Positions 1-7,402 of a stretch of DNA of 64,000 nt are shown here, piece by piece (the stretch's first letter is position 1; each line of letters opens with the position of its first letter). The notes beneath the pieces were generated by a model. That model saw only the letters and a list, made by a program, of their open reading frames with translations. It was not told the origin of the DNA and did not search any database. Source of the stretch: Odoribacter lunatus (GTDB lineage Bacteria > Bacteroidota > Bacteroidia > Bacteroidales > Marinifilaceae); NCBI RefSeq assembly GCF_943193135.1, contig NZ_CALPCZ010000013.1, positions 1 through 64,000 on the forward strand, given 5' to 3'. The translations under genes and the position numbers were made by a program.

Positions 1-117
1 TTCCTCCAAAAAGTCAATGCACTTTTGCTCGTCTGAAAACCTCGAATAAATCTCAAAAATTGACTTTGCTTCAAATTCTATCATTTCTAATGCACTTATT
101 GTGAGATGATTGTGCAT
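1..117 (-). mobile_element. IS1595-type transposase, N-terminal part (runs off window)
   Basis: Reading the minus strand from 117 gives an open frame of 39 codons that leaves the window at base 1. The residues FEIYSRFSDEQKCIDFLEE resemble the N-terminus of IS1595-family transposases, which open with a phrase like 'FYKRFPDEQSCIDFFRE' ahead of a zinc-ribbon segment. A second ATG twelve codons in is an equally possible start. The zinc ribbon and catalytic domain would lie outside the window, so I cannot say whether the element is intact. I did not identify its terminal inverted repeat in 118-350. Confidence 0.6.
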
Positions 118-353
118 AACAAATATACATTAAATAGATATTAATCTACACCATATTTGAAAGAAATTTGATGGTTTTTCGAGAATTATTTTGAGATAGG
201 AATCAATAAAATTGATAAATATGTATTTATCTTAATTTTTAATTATGGGGAGATTCCATATTGCATTGTAAAAATCCATATATTTGTATCGTCCCATTGT
301 TAAATGGGAGGACATATCAGTTTTAAACATGGAAAGTGTTTAGGCTTGTTCTC

Positions 354-493
354 GTCACGTAAATCTGACAATTTTTGAGACCGAGGAATAAGTTACAAGA
401 CTTTCCACCTTGTGTATGCATAATTTCTTATGCTATACAAGTGTGGATACTATTCTTATTTTACGGTCAAGGTTTTGTCAGAACCCACGTGAC
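354..493 (+). ncRNA. Long imperfect hairpin; candidate structured RNA or MITE-like palindrome
   Basis: The two halves of this 140-base stretch are complementary along most of their length. The outer arm GTCACGT (354-360) pairs with ACGTGAC (487-493). TCTGACAA (364-371) pairs with TTGTCAGA, further stems carry ACCG/CGGT and AATAAG/CTTATT, an asymmetric internal loop follows (about 391-402), and the tip is TCCAC...GCATAA/TTATGC...GTGGA with loop TTTC. A -7-like TAGGCTTG lies at 341-348 and a consensus TATATTTG at 279-286, so transcription on the plus strand is plausible. A long closing stem, a central bubble and an apical hairpin is the layout of 6S RNA, but the same shape would be made by a palindromic mobile element next to the IS fragment. 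Strand is inferred from the promoter-like boxes. Confidence 0.4.
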
Positions 494-578
494 TAAGGTA
501 AGTTTACAATATCCACACTTTCTTTTTGCCAATAATTAAACTCTTCTTTTGGATATTGGGAAGGCATACATTTTTAAT

Positions 579-1166
579 ATGGAGGATGCTAATGATTATG
601 GTGTGGTTTATGTATTGACCAATCCCGTCATGCCCGGCTTGGTGAAGATCGGGATGACAAAAAGAGGCGACGTTGGAAAACGGATGAGAGAGCTGTATAA
701 GACAGGCGTACCTGTACCCTTTGAATGTGAATACGCCTGCAAGGTAAACTACGATGTCTGTCTTGAAATCGAGCAGGCACTGCACAAGGTATTTGAGAAA
801 AAACGGATAAATGACTCAAGAGAGTTCTTCAAGGTCGCTTCTGAAAAGGTGATTCCAATCCTGCAGGTATTCAGCAAAGGTGAGATAACTGTGGAAATCC
901 GGGAACAAATCCACAAGCGTCGTCCCCCGCTTGACTACCGCTTGATGGGCATCGCCGAAGGTGAGGAACTGACATACGACCTTGATCCTTTCGTCAAGGT
1001 GAAGGTCGTGAGTAATAAAAAAGTCAGCTACAACGGCGAGGAAATGTCGCTGACCGCCGTCACGAAGCAAATCATGGGTGTCACCCGTGAACTCCAGCCC
1101 ACCACCTATTGGAGTTATCGTGGCAGAAACCTCAAAGACATTTATGAAGAAACCTTTAAAGATTGA
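579..1166 (+). CDS. T5orf172/GIY-YIG-like domain protein
   Basis: A protein of 195 residues. The N-terminal half (GVVYVLTNP, LVKIGMTKR, then KRMRELYKTGVPVPFE) matches the T5orf172 / MUG113 branch of the GIY-YIG nuclease fold, including the V-K-I-G strand and the following Arg-rich helix. The C-terminal 70 residues (KVVSNKKVSYNGEEMSLTA, then QPTTYWSYRGRNLKDIYEE) look like the small RAMA/DUF4357-type domain often attached to DNA-modifying or restriction proteins. I chose the ATG at 579 because the longer frame needs a TTG start at 549. Such genes are common in phage-derived and defence-rich islands, consistent with the neighbouring IS fragment. The catalytic activity is not established, and no partner methylase or nuclease is visible. 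Confidence 0.65.
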   Translation: MEDANDYGVVYVLTNPVMPGLVKIGMTKRGDVGKRMRELYKTGVPVPFECEYACKVNYDVCLEIEQALHKVFEKKRINDSREFFKVASEKVIPILQVFSKGEITVEIREQIHKRRPPLDYRLMGIAEGEELTYDLDPFVKVKVVSNKKVSYNGEEMSLTAVTKQIMGVTRELQPTTYWSYRGRNLKDIYEETFKD

Positions 1167-1208
1167 AAGAATAGAATTTATGTATGTTTAATTTTAAATC
1201 AATTTAGT

Positions 1209-2342
1209 ATGAAAAAATTATTATTTCTTTTAACGATGTTGACCTTTATGGTCGCTTGTTCCGATGATGACAAGAACGATACCCCAATTAATGGTCTTGA
1301 AATCCCGAAGTTTGAAAATCCTGTCACTCCGGGTCAGACGATAACAATCAAGGGTGAAGGATTTGATGAAGACAGTGAAATATGGTTCAGACAAATTGCC
1401 ACACGAACAACGGACAATGACGATGTAAAGGCGGAAGTTACGGGTGTGGATGCAAACGGTATCACTTTCGTTGCACCTTCTGTGTATGGCAATCAAACTG
1501 TTTTATTGAAACAAGATGGCAGGGAATATAAACTCGGAGAGATGCTTTTTGCCGACCAACCGGAAGCACCTGCGGATGCGGAGATTCTGCCGAAGAAGAT
1601 AAAAAAGGTTACTGAATATGAGGATGAGTATGAGTATGAGTATATTTATGAATATGAATATTATGCAGACGGGAGGATTAAATTCTGTAAATTATTATCA
1701 TATAATGAAACTAATACATACATCTATTCCGATAATAAAATTACGGTTAAAAATGATGGCACTTTAGAAGATGAATTCACTTTCATATTAGAAAATGGAC
1801 GTATTGTATCTTTTTCAGATAAATATAAAGATTCTGATGGTGATTATAAAGCAGATTATAAACTTGAATATGATAAGGAAGGTTATTTAAGCAATGTAGA
1901 AATGAGAGAGTTGGCGGGGGAGTCAATGACAGAAACCTTCTCATGTGTTGGAGGCAATTTGGTGAATTACACTTTTAAAGATAATGTAGAAAAAGACAAT
2001 TATAGTTCTGTTGAATTCATTTACGGAGAGCAACTGAATAATTTGAATATTGACATGTTTTACTTTATCGGATCGTATTATTTTGATAGCAATATAGATT
2101 TGGCATTCCAGTTCAATTTGATAGGGAAACGTTCGTATTATCTGCCAAGCAGTATGAAGGTTACTCGTCCGGAATGGGATGATGATGAAGATAAAGTTAT
2201 TGGTTATAAAACTTATACGGCAAAAATTGAATATGAAATGGACGGAGAATATATCACAAAAATCACCATCAGGGAAGAAGGCCACGAGGACGTCGATGAA
2301 GATGAATGGTCTGAAGTCTTCAAATTTGAATACGAAGACTAA
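1209..2342 (+). CDS. Lipoprotein with IPT/TIG domain and Tyr-Glu repeat
   Basis: A 377-residue protein with a lipoprotein signal: Lys-Lys start, hydrophobic stretch, then ACSDDD with Cys17 as the acylated residue. Acidic residues right after the Cys are typical of surface-exported Bacteroidota lipoproteins. Residues 30-115 read as an IPT/TIG-type Ig fold (FENPVTPGQTITIKGEGF). Around residues 137-152 is a low-complexity run of alternating Tyr and Glu. The remainder (YADGRIKFCKLL, EYDKEGYLSNVEM) resembles the beta-repeat architecture of secreted YD-type or DUF4595-like proteins. The composition is very acidic. No enzymatic motif is seen. It lies 42 bp after the T5orf172 gene and ends just before a clear terminator. 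Function unknown; a cell-surface binding role is an inference. Confidence 0.75.
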   Translation: MKKLLFLLTMLTFMVACSDDDKNDTPINGLEIPKFENPVTPGQTITIKGEGFDEDSEIWFRQIATRTTDNDDVKAEVTGVDANGITFVAPSVYGNQTVLLKQDGREYKLGEMLFADQPEAPADAEILPKKIKKVTEYEDEYEYEYIYEYEYYADGRIKFCKLLSYNETNTYIYSDNKITVKNDGTLEDEFTFILENGRIVSFSDKYKDSDGDYKADYKLEYDKEGYLSNVEMRELAGESMTETFSCVGGNLVNYTFKDNVEKDNYSSVEFIYGEQLNNLNIDMFYFIGSYYFDSNIDLAFQFNLIGKRSYYLPSSMKVTRPEWDDDEDKVIGYKTYTAKIEYEMDGEYITKITIREEGHEDVDEDEWSEVFKFEYED

Positions 2343-2359
2343 CAGTTGATTATTCTTAA

Positions 2360-2398
2360 AATAAACGGTGCATTGGAAACGATACACCGTTTTTATTT
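2360..2398 (+). terminator. Rho-independent terminator after the IPT/TIG lipoprotein
   Basis: AAACGGTG and CACCGTTT pair across a 14-base loop and are followed directly by TTTATTT, 18 bases after the lipoprotein stop codon. Confidence 0.7.
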
Positions 2399-2412
2399 CT
2401 GTACCATTATTC

Positions 2413-2435
2413 TTTGCATATATAAAATATGCAAA
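2413..2435. repeat. 9-bp perfect inverted repeat upstream of the G8 gene
   Basis: TTTGCATAT (2413-2421) and ATATGCAAA (2427-2435) are exact inverted copies around a five-base centre. They lie 14 bp before the ATG at 2449 and do not carry a T-run, so an operator is more likely than a terminator. Confidence 0.45.
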
Positions 2436-2448
2436 TATTCAAATCGAT

Positions 2449-3230
2449 ATGAGTAAATCATTCTTGACTATAGCGCAAGCCTACACCAAGTTGGGCTTAT
2501 CGGGGGGGGTAACAACTGGATAAGAAAAAGCGAACTTGTATCCACCGGAAAATGTGACGCATCATTATTGGAAAAATATGGAGATAACGATTTCGTGGTG
2601 GATGAGGATATCATTCTTTTGGACAACGATTACCGTATTCCTTTTACGCAAAATCTTATTGATAGTCTTGGCAATAGTCCATCAAGCAGAACCGGCGTCA
2701 CAATACAGAATGAATGTGCGGTATTCGGTGCTTCCGATGCATTGGTTTATGATGTTGGCAATCTATTTGAGAAGGACAAGATTACAATCGAACTTGAGGT
2801 TATGTTTTTGAGTTATCCGGATGCCAATAAGCAATGTCCGGTATTCAATACAAGTTTTACCCAATTCCAAAATGATGTGCCTTTTGCAATATGGGGGAAC
2901 TATTGCTCGTGGGATTCTATGAATTATCACGTTCTTTACTACAATGGTGTTCCTGAAGATAAGTCAGGATCAGGAAAATACAACAAGATTCAGCTTAACA
3001 AATGGTACAAATGCAAGCTTGTATGGACATATTCGGAACATAAGGTGTGGTGCTACCTTGATGATGATTATCTTTCAAAAAGATGGAACTACACGACAAG
3101 ACCAAGTTATTCGTCAAGACCGACTAAGATATATTTCGGCATGACACAGAATCCGATTAGCGGATATGATAGACAGATATACCAAAGTTGTAATTTCAAA
3201 CTGAGGAACTTTGTGTTGAAGGCGGAATAA
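2449..3230 (+). pseudogene. Phase-variable or frameshifted gene, interrupted at an eight-G run
   Basis: From the ATG at 2449 the frame reads MSKSFLTIAQAYTKLGLSGG, reaches a run of eight G (2502-2509), and stops at TAA 2521. In the frame one base earlier the text continues without a break, GGNNWIRKSELVSTG and on through the 220-residue frame that starts at 2568, to the stop at 3228-3230. With nine or six G the two parts join into one protein of about 259-260 residues. The phrase 'NNWIRKSELVSTG' resembles Bacteroidota phage-tail-like or surface proteins. The C-terminal half (ITIELEVMFLSY, KIYFGM, CNFKLRNFVLK) suggests a jelly-roll/LamG-like sandwich. A homopolymeric tract at the 20th codon is a classical slipped-strand switch, so this may be an 'off' allele rather than a dead gene. 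A sequencing slip in the run is the main alternative. Confidence 0.6.
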
Positions 3231-3384
3231 TGACATCATTACGTTTCATTTTTCCATTATGCATATTTCTGTCAAGAGTCATGCATTTCCCAATGCGTCA
3301 AATAAAGAGTGCCGCAATCTCGTATGAATTTCATATCTTTTTTCAAGAGTATTTGTCCATAAATACTTCATAATAACATAACCT

Positions 3385-4059
3385 ATGAGACGCACATACG
3401 AATCCATTACCGATTGCTTGCAGGATTACAAGAACACGGTGTCACGCACCCAAAGTCTAAAAATCACTTTTGATAACATTCTCTCCGATCAGGAGCATGC
3501 GGAGCAATTCAAGATTCGGATAAACCAAGCCATGTTATTGCCTCATCATTTCGATATGGATTTCTTTTATGCCGGGAAACGGAAAGACGGCATTCGGATA
3601 TTGTCCACGTACGGATTCACGAAACTGAATCGTGAGAATATTTTCGACTACAATCCGAATGACCTGAATCGGATTAATGAACGCAATCAGAATCCGGACA
3701 AGTTCGTTGAAACGGAAACGAAGATTCTGAATGACCTTCCCTGCTACACATCCCCTTTGCTCAACCGTGAAGACCTGATTCATGTCGTGGAGCATGATCC
3801 ACGGACGTGCAAGTTGTTCGGTGAGAATTACCATTGTTTCGGCAGAGTATTCTTAAGACCGGAAGTTGTCAAAATGCAGATTGACAATATCGGAATGCTG
3901 ATGCTTCTCGATTACGGGCTGGATTGCTTGGTGAAGGGAGAAAAATTCCGTCTTCAGACGGTGGTGGGAAGATTGCTGGATTACAATGGAAAATTGAAAG
4001 AAGAGGAGATTAAAAGAGTGTTCGGGTTCTTCTTTGCGGATAAGAATGCAGTGTTTTAG
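3385..4059 (+). CDS. Hypothetical protein
   Basis: A 224-residue soluble protein that I do not recognise. It has no signal peptide or membrane segment. Charged helices dominate the first 130 residues, and a more hydrophobic stretch (VVKMQIDNIGMLMLLDYGLDCLVKG) leads to a C-terminal helix-turn-helix-like end (LDYNGKLKEEEIKRVFGFFF). It is a single gene with 154 bp of non-coding sequence before it and about 120 bp to the next promoter after it. Its location between a phage-like broken gene and an AT-rich module suggests accessory content. No function is proposed. Confidence 0.6.
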   Translation: MRRTYESITDCLQDYKNTVSRTQSLKITFDNILSDQEHAEQFKIRINQAMLLPHHFDMDFFYAGKRKDGIRILSTYGFTKLNRENIFDYNPNDLNRINERNQNPDKFVETETKILNDLPCYTSPLLNREDLIHVVEHDPRTCKLFGENYHCFGRVFLRPEVVKMQIDNIGMLMLLDYGLDCLVKGEKFRLQTVVGRLLDYNGKLKEEEIKRVFGFFFADKNAVF

Positions 4060-4128
4060 GGGGACAGAAGGGCATAACGAATAAAAATTTTGAGAAACCT
4101 TATGGAAAGATTTATCGTTTATTTTTTA

Positions 4129-4136
4129 TAGCTTTG
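4129..4136 (+). promoter_or_regulatory. Bacteroidota -7 box (TAGCTTTG)
   Basis: Exact match to TAnnTTTG, with transcription expected to begin near 4143, ahead of the small frame at 4179. The -33 element is weak (TTTA near 4111). Confidence 0.6.
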
Positions 4137-4178
4137 CGATGAGATTCTAAATCATTACATCTTACAAGATATAACACC

Positions 4179-4340
4179 ATGATTTACAAGGATTTAAACT
4201 CTTTCAATGGCAAATTGAGTAACGCTAATGTAAATGTTGATAGAGTTATCAATGTGGTTACAGAGAAAAACAAGAAACAATTTTGTTCATTAATGTCAAG
4301 GGTAATTCTATATCCCTCGAGGATGGTTAAAATAATATAA
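4179..4340 (+). CDS. Small hypothetical ORF (53 codons), possibly a decayed gene
   Basis: A short frame starting MIYKDLNSFNGKLSN follows a consensus -7 box by 42 bp. Near base 4280 an alternative frame reads FINVKGNSISLEDG and then stops. It looks more protein-like than the C-terminus in the starting frame, so a small indel may separate the two halves. Otherwise 4060-4489 holds no gene. The distance to the next start (4490) is too large to decide co-transcription. Coding status is uncertain. Confidence 0.3.
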   Translation: MIYKDLNSFNGKLSNANVNVDRVINVVTEKNKKQFCSLMSRVILYPSRMVKII

Positions 4341-4489
4341 TTTTCACAAAATACTCTTGAGCAAGAGAATCATCCCAAAATAGGACTGGTTGTTTTTTAT
4401 CATAATAATGTATAAAGACATATATTGTATTTAATGTATTATGTATATTTTAGCAGATCTTAATTTTAAATCAATTAGCTTATCATCAA

Positions 4490-5056
4490 ATGACAGAATT
4501 AGAGCAGTATGAAAAATCCGTAAAGGAATGTGTAGAGAAGGGGAACGACTATTTATTCCACAATGAAGGAAATGGACATGCCTTAATTATTTGCAAGTAT
4601 TTATTTAAGAATGCCCAAAAAGAAGTTTTAATTGCCGCAAATCAATTGTATAATGATGAGGTTGTAAACACAAGAGAATATATCGAGAGTATGAAGTCAT
4701 TCCTTGACAAAGGAAATACAAGACTAAATATCATTATTGCAAGCCTTCCTCCAAAAGAGCAAGTAAGCCAAAATCATGAAAGTTTTTATTGGATGTTATA
4801 TAATCACCCTTCTTATAAAGAAAGCAGAGTCCAAATAAAGGAGGGACAAGGGAAATTTTTTAGAGGAACTGATGGGAAAGAAATAAACTTTTGCACAGGT
4901 GACCATAATATGTATAGATTTGAAACTGACATAAATTTACGCAGAGCTGTCGCAAATTTCAATGACCCTAAAATCAATGGGTATTTAAGAGACTCATACC
5001 ATAAAATATTTGATACTTTAGACTCTAATGTCAATCTTAATGATTTTTTTGCTTAA
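4490..5056 (+). CDS. Hypothetical cytosolic partner of a two-gene membrane module
   Basis: A 188-residue soluble protein. The central alternation of short strands and helices (KEVLIAANQLYND, then a helix, then RLNIIIASLP) and the C-terminal phrase DHNMYRFETD followed by AVANFNDP resemble phospholipase-D-like folds used in some bacterial immunity proteins, but no HKD catalytic motif is present. That resemblance is an impression, not a proven relation. Its stop codon overlaps the next start as TAATG, so the two products are probably made together. The base composition is markedly AT-rich compared with the core genes from 6.1 kb onward, which suggests transfer. A sensor or regulator for the membrane partner is an inference. 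Confidence 0.6.
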   Translation: MTELEQYEKSVKECVEKGNDYLFHNEGNGHALIICKYLFKNAQKEVLIAANQLYNDEVVNTREYIESMKSFLDKGNTRLNIIIASLPPKEQVSQNHESFYWMLYNHPSYKESRVQIKEGQGKFFRGTDGKEINFCTGDHNMYRFETDINLRRAVANFNDPKINGYLRDSYHKIFDTLDSNVNLNDFFA

Positions 5057-5898
5057 TGGATAATTTTCTTGATGATTTTGCAACTTTTATTCAGCTTATG
5101 AGTGCTGTAAATTTTGCATACATTTTCACAAGTCTTCCTAAAACAATATATCATTCTATTTTTGATGAAGAGCAGCGACGGAATCAAAGATTTAATGAAT
5201 TCAGATTAGGTATTTTGGAGCCTTTTAGGCAAGATTTAGACAATATGCACTCCTTTGTGATTGATGGACACGACACGTCTACACACATTGATAAACTAAA
5301 TAAAAAATTCGTTGATATTGTTGATAAATGGGAAAATATAGAAGCCCAAACAAAAAATTGGACGAACAACATAAAAAAAGCAAAGGGATTTAAATGCTTA
5401 TCTTTATACATTAGTGTATATTGTATAGTGGATTTATTTGTAATTGCTGCTATGAAAACTTGGGCGAATTGGTATGTATATGCATATTTACTCAATTTTT
5501 GTGCATTATATTACTCTATTAAGATCACATTAAAGATTTTAAGGTCAAAGTGGAAAAATAAAAAGAATATTTTTTGTTATAATAAAACAAGAAAATACAT
5601 AACAAGAACAATGATTGTTTCATTTGCTTTATGGGGAATTTATGAATTAACACCAAGTCATTTAGATATTGGAGTGATAAAAAATTTTTTATACCCCAAT
5701 ATCCTATTGCCACTTTACCCTTGTATTTTTTCTGTGGGATATATATTCGCAATAATAATATTTGTGGATACATATAGAAGATTCAAAAAAATACAATTAT
5801 CATATATTTTAACGAAACTTAAAAAAGAAAAGAAAAAGATAGACGCTGCTTATAATTTACTCACATCTCAAGAATCTCAAGAACTAAAATGGGAATAA
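5056..5898 (+). CDS. Hypothetical multi-pass membrane protein of the two-gene module
   Basis: A 280-residue protein. Residues 1-110 are mainly cytosolic and helical, with a likely coiled segment around 60-105. Membrane segments fall near 113-133, 138-158, 183-199 and one or two between 211 and 240. The C-terminal 40 residues are Lys-rich and helical. The start overlaps the preceding stop by one base (TAATG), which indicates translational coupling. The pairing of a small soluble protein with a membrane protein in an AT-rich, single-operon island next to mobile-element debris is the usual setting of abortive-infection or membrane-disrupting defence modules. I do not recognise the family, so this role is only an inference. 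Confidence 0.6.
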   Translation: MDNFLDDFATFIQLMSAVNFAYIFTSLPKTIYHSIFDEEQRRNQRFNEFRLGILEPFRQDLDNMHSFVIDGHDTSTHIDKLNKKFVDIVDKWENIEAQTKNWTNNIKKAKGFKCLSLYISVYCIVDLFVIAAMKTWANWYVYAYLLNFCALYYSIKITLKILRSKWKNKKNIFCYNKTRKYITRTMIVSFALWGIYELTPSHLDIGVIKNFLYPNILLPLYPCIFSVGYIFAIIIFVDTYRRFKKIQLSYILTKLKKEKKKIDAAYNLLTSQESQELKWE

Positions 5899-6037
5899 CT
5901 TTGAATTTGTCTGAATTTTCAAAATTATTTGAATAAATTAAAAATAGATCTTATGTCTCATATAATTCTTATATAGAAAATTATGATTAATATAAGTTAT
6001 ATATAAGTACCTTAAGTATAAGGTTAAAAATAGATAA

Positions 6038-6067
6038 AATCGTCATAAAATTTATGGCGATTCTTTT
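6038..6067 (+). terminator. Rho-independent terminator before the TPR-HTH gene
   Basis: AATCGTCATAAA pairs with TTTATGGCGATT, allowing one G-U pair, and is followed by CTTTTT. It lies 140 bp after the membrane-protein gene. The rest of 5899-6121 is AT-rich and holds nothing else I can support. Confidence 0.65.
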
Positions 6068-6121
6068 TAAAATTGATTTGGTGTAAAGTTGTATATAAGT
6101 GCCCAGAAATAATATTGACGA

Positions 6122-7219
6122 ATGAAACCATTCTCTTCTTTGCGATTTGTATTTCTGCTCTGTTTCTGTCTTGGAGTGGGAATGGCTTTCGCAAATACGG
6201 ATTATTCAGAAGAATCGCCCATACAGAGCATGGTTAGTCGTTTTAATCCCAAGAAAATTGCCGGGGGGGCTTTGCTAAAGGCAGACAGGCTATATCGTGC
6301 GGGACAACCTTTCCTTTCCGACAGCCTTTTGCAAAAGGCTCTTCATTATTACGAGGGGCAACAACCGTGCTCCGAACTGACACGCCTTTATTTTTACACG
6401 GGGCTGTTTTATGAACGTCTAAATCAACCGGAAGAGGCATTGAAACAATACACGTTAGCGGAGACGAATCTTTCCCTTTTTCCCGACAGTTTGTTTTCTT
6501 TCGTTATTGCGCGGAAGATTTTCACTCTGCAACAGCTTTTTGGGAAAAGGGTGACGGAAGACCTGCAATGGGAAACCCGTTACGCGGAACTTTTGCAACA
6601 GGCTCAACAAGGGTATGTCACTGCTCGGAAGTGGCGCACGGCTTGTTTCGTACTTATTGGCCTGCTATCGGTTTTTGTTGGCGTCACGCATTACCGGACA
6701 CGTCATCGCAAACGTGAGTTGTTCAAAAGTCAGCTTTTTATCGAGCGCCTGCAACGGGCGGAAGATGAATTGAAAGAAAAAATGTCCCGGCAACTTCATG
6801 AAAAGGACGGCAAGCTGAAAGATTTTTTTCGTCTCCGGGTGGACATGATTAAAGAATTTGTCGAATTTTCCCAGAAATATGCCAACAATCCTGAAAAGCT
6901 GAAATATAAATTTCAACGTACTATCTCCACCGACTCTTTTTCTCCCACGGATTGGGAGTTGCTTCTCGAAGGTGTGAATATCACAGGGAACGGCATCATC
7001 ACGTATTTGCAAGAGAATTATCCGGATCTCACGGAAGAGAATTTGCGTTACTGTGCCCTTATCTGTGCCGGATTTGAAACGGATGAACTGGCTATTTTGT
7101 GTGATGTTAATAATACCTCTATTTATAAACGCCGCACCCGCTTGCGTCAAAAATTAAATCTTTCGCCCAATCAGGATTTAAAAAAGTTCTTTGATGAACT
7201 TATTGCCCGTCTTGGCTGA
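6122..7219 (+). CDS. TPR / transmembrane / HTH regulator
   Basis: A 365-residue protein. The signal peptide (residues 1-25, ending AFA) leads to a short periplasmic TPR-like helical region (FYTGLFYERLNQPEEALKQYTLAE, residues about 97-120). A membrane helix follows at about 171-190 (ACFVLIGLLSVFVGV), then a coiled coil. The C-terminal region (about 290-360) has the pattern EENLRYCALICAGFETDELAILCDVNNTSIYKRRTRLRQKL, a LuxR-like helix-turn-helix. This layout is common in Bacteroidota one-component membrane regulators. The gene at 53519 is a longer relative. It precedes the lone permease at 7403 by 183 bp on the same strand, so it may control that permease or share its signal, but no binding site is identified. 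Confidence 0.75.
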   Translation: MKPFSSLRFVFLLCFCLGVGMAFANTDYSEESPIQSMVSRFNPKKIAGGALLKADRLYRAGQPFLSDSLLQKALHYYEGQQPCSELTRLYFYTGLFYERLNQPEEALKQYTLAETNLSLFPDSLFSFVIARKIFTLQQLFGKRVTEDLQWETRYAELLQQAQQGYVTARKWRTACFVLIGLLSVFVGVTHYRTRHRKRELFKSQLFIERLQRAEDELKEKMSRQLHEKDGKLKDFFRLRVDMIKEFVEFSQKYANNPEKLKYKFQRTISTDSFSPTDWELLLEGVNITGNGIITYLQENYPDLTEENLRYCALICAGFETDELAILCDVNNTSIYKRRTRLRQKLNLSPNQDLKKFFDELIARLG

Positions 7220-7402
7220 AAATAGGCGCTCCCGCTTCACTCTTTCCAACGTTTCGGAACATGGTCTCGTTTTTATTAAAAAACGATATTGGGTATCAGC
7301 TGTTTAAAATGCCGGTGTCTCGATATTTTTCAATGTGTCATATAGGAAATAGTGTAGGAATCCTCTAATTTGCGTTACGGAAATTCAGCAAAATCAAATA
7401 TC

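Noticed and set aside
4490-5056. Phospholipase D enzyme
   Set aside because: No HxKxxxxD motif is present; only the strand pattern is suggestive.
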